Shown here piece after piece: positions 8,046 to 18,068 of a DNA stretch of 64,000 bases. The notes beneath the pieces are model-generated. The model did not search any database. It was not told where the DNA came from and saw only the letters and a list, made by a program, of their open reading frames with translations. The DNA comes from Coprobacter fastidiosus (GTDB lineage: Bacteria > Bacteroidota > Bacteroidia > Bacteroidales > Coprobacteraceae): contig NZ_AP028032.1 of assembly GCF_030296935.1 (NCBI RefSeq), positions 806,001-870,000 of the forward strand. The letters are read 5' to 3'. How positions within the stretch are numbered: position 1 is the first letter of the stretch; each line of letters begins with the position of its first letter. The translations under genes and the position numbers were made by a program.

Positions 8046-9164
8046 ATGTATCTTTCACGCCGTCCTTACACTTTTGACCGGGTTACCCGAATCATATTCA
8101 GTATAGCAATTCTTGTCGGAACGTTCTATCTGATAAATTTGCTGAAAGGTGCACTTCTACCATTTCTCGTTGCATGGCTACTGGCCTACCTCATGCATCC
8201 GATTGTAGAATTTTTTCATAATAAATGCCGCATCAAGAACCGAGTAGTTGCGATCTCGGCAACTTTATTGTCGGTCGTTCTTTTTTTCGGATTGCTCGGA
8301 TGGATTTTCATACCATCTATTATAGAAGAGATGGATAAAATGAAAATTCTCATTCATAATTATATATCAACGGATAATACGATACCTTTTCTTCCTGAAA
8401 GTTGGCACGATTATATCCGGGAAAAAATCGATTTCGAACAGATCGCACAAATGATGAATAAAGAAGACTGGAAAAAATTGATCGAAACAACTGTTACTCA
8501 AGCCTGGTCTTTTCTTACCGGATCGGTAAACCAAATTATCACCATTGTAAGTTGGTTTATAGTATTGTTGTATCTGTTTTTTATCCTACTCGATTATGAA
8601 AAGATCATCGTCGGCTTTCGAGGTCTCATTCCTCGCCGTTACCGCAGAACTGTATTAGGAATACTCACCGACGTGCAAGTAAGCATGAACCGGTATTTCA
8701 GAGGTCAGTCTCTCGTTGCCTTTTTAGTCGGCATTCTTTTCAGTATCGGATTTCTTATCGTCGGACTACCCCTTGCTATCGTATTGGGATTATTTATCGG
8801 ACTACTAAATATGGTGCCTTACCTGCAAATCATCGGAGTTATCCCGACAGTTTTGTTATGTCTGATAAAAGCCTCTGAATCGGGACAAAACTTTTGGCTT
8901 TTGTTCGCAGCATGCATGGCTGTTTTCATCATAGTACAGTTAATTCAAGATATAATTCTCGTCCCTCGCATCATGGGACATGTCACAGGATTAAATCCGG
9001 CAATTATACTTCTATCTCTATCGATATGGGGAACTCTGCTCGGTGTTATCGGCATGATTATAGCACTTCCTCTCACATCGCTCGTGTTGGCTTATTATCA
9101 AAAATACATCTTAAAAGAAAATCCTGAAAAAGAAAAGAAAAAAAATATACGAAAAATATCGTAG
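8046..9164 (+). CDS. AI-2E family transporter (PerM/YdiK-like permease)
   Basis: A 372-residue inner-membrane protein with two hydrophobic helices at residues about 15-50, one near 70-95, a soluble segment (about 95-150), and a cluster of helices from 155 to 355, including the conserved GLLNMVPYLQIIG region typical of the AI-2E/PerM family. The substrate is unknown; family members have been linked to autoinducer-2 or ion export. It ends in a basic, lysine-rich tail. Confidence 0.85.
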   Translation: MYLSRRPYTFDRVTRIIFSIAILVGTFYLINLLKGALLPFLVAWLLAYLMHPIVEFFHNKCRIKNRVVAISATLLSVVLFFGLLGWIFIPSIIEEMDKMKILIHNYISTDNTIPFLPESWHDYIREKIDFEQIAQMMNKEDWKKLIETTVTQAWSFLTGSVNQIITIVSWFIVLLYLFFILLDYEKIIVGFRGLIPRRYRRTVLGILTDVQVSMNRYFRGQSLVAFLVGILFSIGFLIVGLPLAIVLGLFIGLLNMVPYLQIIGVIPTVLLCLIKASESGQNFWLLFAACMAVFIIVQLIQDIILVPRIMGHVTGLNPAIILLSLSIWGTLLGVIGMIIALPLTSLVLAYYQKYILKENPEKEKKKNIRKIS

Positions 9165-9317
9165 AGTATATCTAAATTTTCCGACAAAAAATATTCATAA
9201 ATCAATTCAAAAATAAACCGATTATAATCAGGGAATAAGCCCCATAAGTGCTGTATCATACGCTATATTCCGCCATCGATATTTCCCGACATATTCTTAT
9301 AAATTAAAATTTATCCC

Positions 9318-9325
9318 TATATTTG
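9318..9325 (+). promoter_or_regulatory. -7 box upstream of the cobalamin riboswitch
   Basis: TATATTTG fits the TAnnTTTG consensus and puts the start close to 9332, the first bases of the riboswitch. No good TTTG is found 19-21 bases upstream. Confidence 0.55.
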
Positions 9326-9330
9326 CTGCT

Positions 9331-9500
9331 GAATCGGTTTTGCTTTTCCTTTTCGTAAAAGCAAATTAAAAGGGAATCGGGTGCAAATCCCGAACAGTCC
9401 CGCTGCTGTGAAGCTCTATTCAACATTCTGAAAAAACTGAGCCACTGGTCTATGACCGGGAAGGTTTCAGAATGGGAGTAAGTCAGAAGACCTGCCATTC
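9331..9500 (+). ncRNA. Cobalamin (adenosylcobalamin-type) riboswitch
   Basis: All landmark segments of the B12 aptamer are in order: GAATCGGT start, AAAAGGGAATCGGGTGCAAA, CCCGAACAGTCCCGCTGCTG, GAGCCACTG, CCGGGAAGG, and AGTCAGAAGACCTGCC. GAAT at 9331 can pair with ATTC at 9497-9500 as P1. A hairpin follows at 9510-9538 (stem TTTACATTCT/AGAGTGTAAA with one wobble), which may be the expression platform. The RNA precedes a small ORF at 9572, and the propionyl-CoA-type carboxylase genes lie 290 bases on. In the family, bound cobalamin lowers expression of downstream genes. Confidence 0.93.
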
Positions 9501-9571
9501 ATTAAAGGTTTACATTCTCGAGGATTAGAGTGTAAATGCGAAAAAATTATTGATTTCAATTTTTGCAATTT

Positions 9572-9757
9572 ATGAAAAAGATATGTCCGCGATGTGATAT
9601 TTCTTTTATCAACCGATCCGATAATGCGGATAATTATTTACATACTTTTACTAAACTGGACGATCTGCAAAACTCTTACGTCCGATCACTCAATCATTTA
9701 AAATATTTACATAAATCTTGTCCGGAAAATGCCGGACTGTTTTTTTATATTTTTTAA
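9572..9757 (+). CDS. Small CWC-like protein with most cysteines replaced
   Basis: The 61-residue ORF begins MKKICPRCDISF and has the spacing of the Cys-rich CWC family, whose members often sit next to B12 genes in Bacteroidales. Only the first CPRC pair and one late cysteine (KSC) remain. Positions where CLC-type pairs are expected read YLH twice (NYLHTF, KYLHKSC), and FxC reads FIN. The last 12 codons coincide with a terminator hairpin and T tract, so the original reading frame probably ended differently. It directly follows the riboswitch. It is either a decaying gene or a variant with histidine ligands. Confidence 0.5.
   Translation: MKKICPRCDISFINRSDNADNYLHTFTKLDDLQNSYVRSLNHLKYLHKSCPENAGLFFYIF
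9719..9741 (+). terminator. Intrinsic terminator after the riboswitch-controlled ORF
   Basis: GTCCGG (9719-9724), loop AAAATG, CCGGAC, then TGTTTTTTTA. This strong six-pair G+C-rich stem with T tract lies inside the last codons of the CWC-like ORF and 50 bases before the carboxylase operon, so it should separate the two. Confidence 0.8.
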
Positions 9758-9792
9758 ACCCTATGTTATAACGACATAATTAACAAAAAACA

Positions 9793-11304
9793 ATGATAAA
9801 GAAGATATTGGTAGCCAATCGCGGCGAGATCGCTGTCCGAGTGATGCGGTCGTGCAAGGAGATGGAGATACGGACCATCGCCGTATTCTCCGAGGCCGAC
9901 AGGGCGGCCAGGCATGTGATGTATGCCGATGAGGCGTATTGTATCGGCCCGGCTGAGGCCAGGGAGAGTTATTTGAATATCGACAGAATTATTCAGGTGG
10001 CTCTCGAGCACGGGGCGGATGCGATTCATCCCGGATATGGCTTCTTGTCTGAGAATCCGGATTTTGCCAGAAGGTGCAGGAGGGCTGGCATCGTTTTCAT
10101 CGGTCCTGAGCCCGAGACTATGGAGGTTATGGGGGATAAGATTTCTGCGCGTAGGAGAATGAGGGAGGCGGGTGTGCCGGTTGTACCCGGTACTACTGAG
10201 AACCTGAATTCTTCTGAGGAGGCCATAGACGTCTGCAATCGTATCGGATATCCGGTGATGTTGAAGGCTTCGGCCGGTGGCGGTGGAAAGGGTATGAGGC
10301 TGGCAAGAAGGCCCGAAGAGGTCGAGGAGGCGTTTCTGGCGGCTAAGTCCGAGGCTTTGGCTTCTTTTGGGGATGATACCGTATATATCGAAAAATTCGT
10401 AGTGCATCCGCATCATATCGAGTTCCAGATTCTGGGGGACAGGCACGGGAATGTGATTCATCTTTGTGAGAGGGAGTGTTCGGTGCAGAGGAGGAATCAG
10501 AAGATCGTGGAGGAGACGCCTTCGCCGTTTATTTCCGAGGCTTTGAGACGGGACATGGGTGAGAAGGCTGTGGCAGCGGCTAAGGCCGTGAATTATGTCG
10601 GGGCTGGAACGATAGAGTTTCTTGTGGACGGGGACGGGAATTATTTCTTTCTCGAGATGAATACTCGCCTGCAGGTCGAGCATCCGATTACAGAGGAGGT
10701 CCTGGGGATCGATCTGGTAAAGGAGCAGATTCATATTGCTAATGGAAGGCCTTTGAGATTGAGGCAGGGGGATATTATCCAGAGGGGGCATGCGATTGAG
10801 TGCCGAATTTGTGCCGAGGATACGCTGGCGGATTTCTTGCCTGCGCCCGGGATTGTCAGACAGATTACTGAGCCGAACGGTATCGGGGTAAGGGTGGACA
10901 GTTATGTGTATGAGGGATATGAGATTCCTGTGTTTTATGATCCGATGATCGGTAAGTTGATCGTGTGGGCTACTTGCAGGGAGTATGCGATCGAGAGGAT
11001 GAGAAGGGTTTTGTTCGAGTATAAGATTACCGGGGTGAAGACGAATATCGCTTATTTGAGGAGGATCATGGATACGCCGGATTTTGTGACAGGGGGGTAT
11101 GATACGGGATTCGTCGAGAAGAATGCGGTGTTTTTTCGTGAGGGGTATGATGCCCGGGACGAGGTTTGTGTGGAGGTGGCGATGATTGCTGCTTATATTG
11201 ATTATTTGATGGGGTTTGAGGAGAATGTGACGGGGAGAACCGATAACAGGCCGATCAGCAGATGGAGGGCGTTCGGTATTCATAAGGGGGTTTTGAGAAT
11301 TTAA
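9793..11304 (+). CDS. accC: Biotin carboxylase subunit of an acyl-CoA carboxylase
   Basis: Carboxylates the biotin of the carrier protein with ATP and bicarbonate. The 503-residue protein has the N-terminal ILVANRGEIAVRVMRS segment, the glycine-rich ATP-grasp loop SAGGGGKGM (about 160-168), and the catalytic EMNTRLQVEHPITEE (288-302). With the next two genes it forms a propionyl-CoA-type carboxylase. The start is set by ATG 9793, 50 bases after a terminator; no clear promoter is seen. Codons are G-rich (AGG, GAG, AAG, GGG) and unlike the flanking genes. Confidence 0.93.
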   Translation: MIKKILVANRGEIAVRVMRSCKEMEIRTIAVFSEADRAARHVMYADEAYCIGPAEARESYLNIDRIIQVALEHGADAIHPGYGFLSENPDFARRCRRAGIVFIGPEPETMEVMGDKISARRRMREAGVPVVPGTTENLNSSEEAIDVCNRIGYPVMLKASAGGGGKGMRLARRPEEVEEAFLAAKSEALASFGDDTVYIEKFVVHPHHIEFQILGDRHGNVIHLCERECSVQRRNQKIVEETPSPFISEALRRDMGEKAVAAAKAVNYVGAGTIEFLVDGDGNYFFLEMNTRLQVEHPITEEVLGIDLVKEQIHIANGRPLRLRQGDIIQRGHAIECRICAEDTLADFLPAPGIVRQITEPNGIGVRVDSYVYEGYEIPVFYDPMIGKLIVWATCREYAIERMRRVLFEYKITGVKTNIAYLRRIMDTPDFVTGGYDTGFVEKNAVFFREGYDARDEVCVEVAMIAAYIDYLMGFEENVTGRTDNRPISRWRAFGIHKGVLRI

Positions 11305-11316
11305 TTTTATTGGGAT

Positions 11317-11844
11317 ATGGAGATTCGTGTTGGTAACAGGATAGCGGAGGTCGAGTTGATCAGTAAGGTGGGGAATTGTGTGAGGATGTCTATTGATGGC
11401 AAGGTCTTGGACCTGGATGTGATGATGGCTGAGAATGGGGTGTGTTCGATTTTGATGGACGGGGTTTCTTATAATGCCGAGTTGATCAGGGCTGAGGGGG
11501 GAAAGTCTTATACCGTCAATACGGCGTTTGCTTCTTTGCCGGTGGAGATTCTGGATGCGAAGGCCAAGTTGTTGTCTGCCCGAAGAAAGGAGGGGGAGAG
11601 ACAGGCTGACAGGATTGTCGCTCTCATGCCGGGAAAGGTCGTGAGGGTGATGGCGGCCGAGGGGGACAGGCTGGCGGCCGGGGATACCGTATTGGTAGTC
11701 GAGGCCATGAAGATGCAGAGTAATTTTAAGGTGAGTGAGGATTGTGTGGTCAGGGAGGTTCTCGTCAAGGAGGGGGATCTGGTGAATACTGATCAGGTGT
11801 TGGTGTGGCTTAATTTAAATGGTTTGGAGGCTTATGGAGAATAA
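11317..11844 (+). CDS. Biotin carboxyl carrier protein
   Basis: The 175-residue carrier has an N-terminal region of about 95 residues of the type found in Bacteroidales acyl-CoA carboxylase and decarboxylase subunits, then a biotinyl domain (about 100-170). The biotin attachment site is EAMKM with Lys132. It swings carboxybiotin between the carboxylase encoded upstream and the carboxyltransferase encoded downstream. It starts 12 bases after accC and overlaps the next gene by 11 bases, so the three are translationally coupled. It shares the G-rich codon use. Confidence 0.92.
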   Translation: MEIRVGNRIAEVELISKVGNCVRMSIDGKVLDLDVMMAENGVCSILMDGVSYNAELIRAEGGKSYTVNTAFASLPVEILDAKAKLLSARRKEGERQADRIVALMPGKVVRVMAAEGDRLAAGDTVLVVEAMKMQSNFKVSEDCVVREVLVKEGDLVNTDQVLVWLNLNGLEAYGE

Positions 11845-13369
11845 GGATAGTTTATATGCCGTGTTTGACGAGAGAAACAGGGCGGCGGAGATGGCCGGAG
11901 GGGCTGACCGAATCGGTAAGCAGCATGCGGCCGGTAAGTTGACGGCGAGGGAGAGGATCGAATTGTTGTTGGATCCGGCTTCTTTTAATGAGCTGGACAA
12001 GTTCGTGGTGCACAGGTGTAAGGATTATGGAATGGACGGGGCGAGGATTCCCGGGGACGGGGTCGTGTCGGGGTATGGCAGGATCGAGGGCAGGCTCGTG
12101 TTTGTGTATGCTTATGATTTTACGGTGTTCGGGGGTACGTTGAGTGCGGAGAATGCTCGGAAGATCATGAAGGTGCAGGATCTGGCTTTGAAGAACGGTG
12201 CTCCGGTGATCGCTTTGAATGATTCGGGCGGCGCGCGTATTCAGGAGGGGGTGGAGAGCTTGTCCGGGTATGCGGGTATTTTTTTCCGCAATACCATGGC
12301 TTCGGGGGTGATTCCGCAGATTTCGGCTATTCTCGGACCTTGTGCCGGGGGGGCGTGTTATTCGCCGGCTTTGACCGATTTTATTTTTATGGTCAGGGGG
12401 TACAGTCATATGTTCGTTACCGGGCCGGATGTGGTTAAGGCGGTGACGCATGAACTGGTCGGTAAGGAGGAGCTGGGGGGAGCGGTGACGCATGCTTCGG
12501 TCAGCGGTGTGGCCCATTTCTTGGGGGATTCCGAGAAGGAGGTGATATTGGAGATCCGGGAGTTGTTGAGTTTCTTGCCGGCTAATAATATGGAGGATGC
12601 TCCGTGTGTCCCTTGCAGGGATGATATTCGTCGTGAGGTGACGGGATTGAGAGAGGTGATTCCGGATGATCCGAATATTCCTTATGATATGAAGGAGGTC
12701 ATTGTGCCGGTGGTCGATGATGGATATTTTTTTGAGGTCATGCCGGATTTTGCCAAGAATATTGTGATCGGATTTGCAAGGTTGGGGGGACGGACTGTCG
12801 GGATCGTGGCGAACCAGCCTGCTTTCCTTGCGGGGGTGTTGGATATCGATGCTTCGGATAAGGCGGCTAGGTTTATCCGCTTTTGTGATTGTTTTAATAT
12901 TCCGTTGGTGACGTTTGAGGATGTGCCGGGATTTTTGCCGGGGACGGTACAGGAGCATAACGGGATTATCAGGCACGGGGCGAAGGTGGTATATGCTTTT
13001 GCCGAGGCGACTGTTCCAAAGGTCACTTTGATTACCAGAAAGGCGTATGGCGGGGCGTATATCGTTATGGCCAGCAAGCTGACCGGGGCGGATATCAATC
13101 TGGCTTTCCCGAATGCTGAGATTGCTGTCATGGGGGCTGAGGGCGCCGTGAATATCTTGTTCAGGAATGCGGATAATGAAAAGAGAGCGGAACTGACCGA
13201 GGAATACAGGGAGAGGTTCGCTAATCCTTTCAGGGCCGCGGAGCTCGGATATATTGACGAGGTGATTCTTCCTGAGCAGACCAGGGCCAAGCTAATTGCC
13301 GCTCTGGAAATGGCTCAGAACAAGAATGTTTCTAATCCTCCTAAAAAGCATGGAAATATGCCGTTGTAA
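11834..13369 (+). CDS. mmdA: Propionyl-CoA/methylmalonyl-CoA carboxyltransferase
   Basis: This about 511-residue crotonase-fold carboxyltransferase moves CO2 between biotin and propionyl-CoA. Both halves are recognisable: [20 protein letters not shown] and [16 protein letters not shown] in the N-terminal half, and [21 protein letters not shown] and [10 protein letters not shown] in the C-terminal half. ATG 11834 (MENKDSLY) matches the family start better than 11819. With accC and the carrier it either makes methylmalonyl-CoA or, running backward, releases propionyl-CoA in succinate fermentation. Its last 30 codons drift back toward the AT-rich style of the host. Confidence 0.92.
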   Translation: MENKDSLYAVFDERNRAAEMAGGADRIGKQHAAGKLTARERIELLLDPASFNELDKFVVHRCKDYGMDGARIPGDGVVSGYGRIEGRLVFVYAYDFTVFGGTLSAENARKIMKVQDLALKNGAPVIALNDSGGARIQEGVESLSGYAGIFFRNTMASGVIPQISAILGPCAGGACYSPALTDFIFMVRGYSHMFVTGPDVVKAVTHELVGKEELGGAVTHASVSGVAHFLGDSEKEVILEIRELLSFLPANNMEDAPCVPCRDDIRREVTGLREVIPDDPNIPYDMKEVIVPVVDDGYFFEVMPDFAKNIVIGFARLGGRTVGIVANQPAFLAGVLDIDASDKAARFIRFCDCFNIPLVTFEDVPGFLPGTVQEHNGIIRHGAKVVYAFAEATVPKVTLITRKAYGGAYIVMASKLTGADINLAFPNAEIAVMGAEGAVNILFRNADNEKRAELTEEYRERFANPFRAAELGYIDEVILPEQTRAKLIAALEMAQNKNVSNPPKKHGNMPL

Positions 13370-13387
13370 TTATTGAATTAACAAGAG

Positions 13388-14737
13388 ATGGAAAATAATA
13401 TTTTGACAGAACAAGAAATCCTATTATTACGAAAAAAACTCGACCTTTTACTACGCACCGGTAAACTGCTGATGGAAAGTGCAGCCGACACAAACCGAAT
13501 CGAACGAAATATGAAGCGTGTTGCCGCATTTATGGGAATCCCTGAAAATAAGCTGCATATCGATATCAGATGGACCATGATAATGGTGAATGTAAGCGAT
13601 GAACGCCATTCCTTTTCAAAATTCCAAAAATGTGAGAAGCATGGTATCAATATGACTACGATCTCACAAATCAGCAAACTGTCATGGCGAGCTATCGAAG
13701 AAGATTATTCATTGGATAAATATGAGGAAGAACTCACTAAAATAGCCGAGCAACCCCGAAACTATACTCATTATATAGTTGCCATGGGCGCAGGGTTCGC
13801 TTGCGGGGGGTTTTGCAAACTATTCGGTTGCGACTGGACAGCTTTCTTATTTGCATCGATATGCGCATTTATAGGCTTTAGAGTTCGTGCCCGTTGTATC
13901 GATTTTGGAATTAACGTTTATATGAGTATCGCCATTGCTGCATTCATATCTACCTGCCTGGCATACGCATCATCTTATACAGGATTATCTGAAACGCCTT
14001 ACCATCCGTTATTGGCATGCGCCTTGTTCATCGTACCGGGTGTACCGCTAATTAATTTTGTGGATGATATGATAGATAATCATCTGCTTACCGGAATTAC
14101 TCGTGCGGCCAATACTGCGATGATGGTCGGGGCAATGACTTTCGGAATAGCTTTTGTAATGCGTGTATTAATGATGGACGATATTACGATAGATCATAAA
14201 TTCAGTGAACTAAGTATGGTTCCTCATGATTCGTACTACGTATATGCGATTGCAGCCGCAATCGCGGCAGTCGGGTTCTCCATGATATTCAATATTCAGC
14301 GTCGTTTACTATGGGTCGTAGCAATAGGTGGTATCATCGCCGTATGTACACGTAATTTTGTAAATTTCGAATTAGGATTAGGTCCGATAATCGGCTCATT
14401 TATGGGCAGTTTCGTCGTCAGTCTTATTGCTGTAAAAGCAGTTCACTGGTTTCATGTGCCTAATCATGTGTTGACAATTCCGTCTGTTATCCCGATGATT
14501 CCAGGCGTATTGATGTATCGTTCTTTACTGGCTTTCATAAATATGAACGGTATCGTCGGAGAAGTGACTAATGCTTTTTACAATGGAACGACATCGGCTC
14601 TCATAATTCTTTGTATTTCATTAGGTGTAGCTATTCCTAATATCTTTGCCCGCCGTTATATCGCTCGTGATCGTCAGATTTATTTAGAAAAGGAACTTGA
14701 AAAACGTCGTCAGCGAGGTAAATTCATCGAATGGTGA
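13388..14737 (+). CDS. Threonine/serine exporter (ThrE family)
   Basis: This 449-residue membrane protein has a soluble N-terminal domain (about 1-115; ESAADTNRIERNMKRVAAFM, RWTMIMVN) followed by about ten hydrophobic helices. This is the fused ThrE/ThrE_2 arrangement that exports threonine and serine. It begins only 18 bases after the carboxylase operon and may be read with it, but its codons are of the AT-rich host type. A terminator follows at 14781. Confidence 0.88.
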   Translation: MENNILTEQEILLLRKKLDLLLRTGKLLMESAADTNRIERNMKRVAAFMGIPENKLHIDIRWTMIMVNVSDERHSFSKFQKCEKHGINMTTISQISKLSWRAIEEDYSLDKYEEELTKIAEQPRNYTHYIVAMGAGFACGGFCKLFGCDWTAFLFASICAFIGFRVRARCIDFGINVYMSIAIAAFISTCLAYASSYTGLSETPYHPLLACALFIVPGVPLINFVDDMIDNHLLTGITRAANTAMMVGAMTFGIAFVMRVLMMDDITIDHKFSELSMVPHDSYYVYAIAAAIAAVGFSMIFNIQRRLLWVVAIGGIIAVCTRNFVNFELGLGPIIGSFMGSFVVSLIAVKAVHWFHVPNHVLTIPSVIPMIPGVLMYRSLLAFINMNGIVGEVTNAFYNGTTSALIILCISLGVAIPNIFARRYIARDRQIYLEKELEKRRQRGKFIEW

Positions 14738-14780
14738 GCAAGGCAAACTCTTTTTTCTACAAAAAACAGATATAAATAAA

Positions 14781-14809
14781 AAACTGCGAATTTATTTTCG
14801 CAGTTTTTT
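14781..14809 (+). terminator. Intrinsic terminator after the exporter gene
   Basis: AAACTGCGAA (14781-14790), a six-base loop, TTCGCAGTTT, then three further T. Perfect ten-base stem. Confidence 0.85.
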
Positions 14810-14873
14810 ATTTATATTTAACTTTGTAAAAGCCTGTCAGTGCTAATAAACACATAAACAGTTATATAAATAA

Positions 14874-16472
<1,599 letters not shown>

Positions 16473-16508
16473 AATCGTTCTTTCATGCTTTTCTCTCTGA
16501 TAAATAAA

Positions 16509-16556
16509 ACAGTGCATAAAAATTTTCTTTCCGAAAAAAGAAATTTTATGCACTGT
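16509..16556. repeat. Long hairpin after the GH43 gene
   Basis: ACAGTGCATAAAAATTTT pairs with AAATTTTATGCACTGT, apart from one or two bulged bases, around a 14-base loop. No T tract follows, so it is a weak terminator or an mRNA-end stabiliser. Confidence 0.5.
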
Positions 16557-16630
16557 ATAAAAACTCATTTAACTTTTCCGATACAATAAAGAAATTAGAC
16601 ATTTCTTAAATTTTATTCCTATTTATTTTC

Positions 16631-16664
16631 ATTCGTCAAAAAACTACTATCATTTTAGTAAAGC
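16631..16664. repeat. Dispersed intergenic repeat, copy 2 (partial)
   Basis: ATTCGTCAAAAAACTACTATCA and following bases resemble the first third of copy 1 at 5661. Confidence 0.35.
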
Positions 16665-16739
16665 ACAGATACAGAAACAAAATACATATTATAAACCTTT
16701 TTTTTAACATCCCAATAACCAAACTTTTCTTACCACAAT

Positions 16740-17276
16740 ATGGAAAACAAAAAAAAATTTAATATTATTCGGACACAACGATATCATTCCCCTTGTGGAG
16801 ATCTGATACTCGGCTCTTTTGGAGATAAACTTTGTCTTTGTGACTGGACAATAGAAAAGCACCGGATTGCAGTAGATAAAAGAATACTCCAAAATTTACA
16901 AGCCTGCTATGAAGAAAAAACTTCCGACACTATCGAAAAGGCAGTCAGACAATTAGACGAATATTTCAATCGGGAACGGACAACATTCGACATACCTTTG
17001 CTTTTTATCGGTACGGAATTTCAGAAAAATGTATGGTATAAACTAATGGAAATACCCTACGGAAAGACAATTTCTTACGGTGAACTGGCTAAATTATTAG
17101 GTGTTCCGAAAGCAGTACGTGCCGTAGCAAATGCAAATGGAGCAAATGCCATTTCAATTTTCGCACCTTGTCATAGAGTTATCGGTAGCGATCATTCTCT
17201 CACAGGGTATGGAGGAGGACTTGCAGCAAAACGTCTATTATTGGATTTAGAGTTAAATGGGAAATCGCTATTATAA
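16740..17276 (+). CDS. ogt: Methylated-DNA-[protein]-cysteine S-methyltransferase
   Basis: A 178-residue suicide repair enzyme that removes alkyl groups from O6-alkylguanine. The active site FAPCHRVIG holds the acceptor Cys144. The helix-turn-helix (about 108-132) with IPYGKTISYGELAKLLG and the arginine finger region KAVRAVANANGANA are standard. The N-terminal ribonuclease-like fold is present, so it is a full-length Ogt-type protein, without an Ada domain. Confidence 0.92.
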   Translation: MENKKKFNIIRTQRYHSPCGDLILGSFGDKLCLCDWTIEKHRIAVDKRILQNLQACYEEKTSDTIEKAVRQLDEYFNRERTTFDIPLLFIGTEFQKNVWYKLMEIPYGKTISYGELAKLLGVPKAVRAVANANGANAISIFAPCHRVIGSDHSLTGYGGGLAAKRLLLDLELNGKSLL

Positions 17277-17278
17277 CT

Positions 17279-17407
17279 TATAAAAAAGTATATAAAAACA
17301 GTGTCATCGGGGCAGGCGGTATAGTTACCCACTCTATTCCTGCAAATTGTATAGCTGTAGGAAATCCTTGTCGGATAATAAAGCTCCTACCTAAAGATCA
17401 AAAATAG
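17279..17407 (+). pseudogene. C-terminal remnant of a hexapeptide acetyltransferase
   Basis: Downstream of ogt and in another frame lies a fragment reading SVIGAGGIVTHSIPANCIAV, then GNPCRIIKLLPKDQK and TAG at 17405-17407. This is the last coil and C-terminal signature of maltose/galactoside O-acetyltransferases (left-handed beta-helix). There is no start codon or preceding hexapeptide repeats, so it is the tail of a deleted gene. Confidence 0.75.
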
Positions 17408-17780
17408 CAATAGACCTTTACACTTTATAGCATCTGAATTCTATCGGAAATTTCATCTAACTTTACACTCCGATGAGCCGAATTTATTTCCTGATTAGAG
17501 CTATAACTTCTCATGTTTAAACATATTTAAAAGAGGTTGTTTTTCAAGTTCTAATCGTAAAGTTGCAGAATCGTTCGAAATTTTGTACTAAAAATATTCT
17601 TCGGCTCTTGGGGGCTTCACTCTTAACGAATAGACTATAATAAACAAATAATTACACTAAAGAATGTTATAAACTCATCTTTTTTATGTTATAAAACATA
17701 TTTGTCGAATATTATTCGTACATTTGCAATGTAGAAATTAGAAATAGAAATCGTCTTTCAATCCGGAAAGACAAAAAAAG
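17408..17780. other. Intergenic stretch upstream of the 48-residue protein
   Basis: AT-rich, with no ORF of note. The one signal I can support is TACATTTG (17719-17726), a plus-strand -7 box placing a start near 17733, about 48 bases before the small gene at 17781. The only nearby TTTG is 14 bases upstream, which is too close for the usual spacing. Confidence 0.45.
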
Positions 17781-17927
17781 ATGAAAACAATGAAATCTGT
17801 AAATGAAGAAATCGCTATGTTGCGATATCAAATTCAACGCTATCAAGCGGTCAAAAATGGAGCTAAATGTCAAGAATTAAATGCAAAGCTCCGAGTATTA
17901 ACTCAAAAGCAGGAAACTGCAATCTAA
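17781..17927 (+). CDS. Small coiled-coil protein, unknown function
   Basis: A 48-residue ORF (MKTMKSVNEEIAMLRYQIQR and so on) rich in charged residues with heptad-like leucine and isoleucine spacing. No signal peptide or membrane segment. It has its own -7 box, a purine-rich stretch (AAAAAAAG) before the ATG, and a terminator 17 bases after its stop, so it looks like a self-contained gene. A second possible start is codon 4. Family not recognised. Confidence 0.6.
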   Translation: MKTMKSVNEEIAMLRYQIQRYQAVKNGAKCQELNAKLRVLTQKQETAI

Positions 17928-17943
17928 AAATTATTAATCAACT

Positions 17944-17987
17944 AAAGGCGGACTATCATCGCAATCGGGCGGCGGCAGTCCTTTTTT
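17944..17987 (+). terminator. Terminator after the small coiled-coil gene
   Basis: AAAGG and GACT pair with AGTC and CTTT around a G+C-rich loop, followed by six T. The stem has a bulge. Confidence 0.55.
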
Positions 17988-18021
17988 ATTTTTAGCAAAC
18001 AGATAATATAATTATAAATGA

Positions 18022-18057
18022 CAAAGGGGAGAAAGATTTATTATCTACTCCCCTTTG
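18022..18057 (-). terminator. Hairpin terminator of the DJ-1/PfpI gene
   Basis: Perfect ten-base stem CAAAGGGGAG/CTCCCCTTTG around 16 bases, just after the minus-strand stop at 18069. The following tract (TCATTTATAATT) is only moderately T-rich. Confidence 0.55.
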
Positions 18058-18068
18058 CCATAAAAAAT

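Noticed and set aside
9304-9498. 64-codon minus-strand frame over the cobalamin riboswitch
   Set aside because: It lies wholly on the complement of a well-defined structured RNA, with no start signal or similarity.
9766-11283. 505-codon open frame on the minus strand opposite accC
   Set aside because: It is a mirror of the G-rich codon bias of accC, which rarely makes stops in that frame. The predicted product is a His/Pro/Arg/Leu-rich sequence without any domain, while accC itself is a textbook protein.
11852-12976. 374-codon open frame on the minus strand opposite mmdA
   Set aside because: Same cause as opposite accC: low-complexity basic product, no start signals, and complete overlap with a conserved gene.
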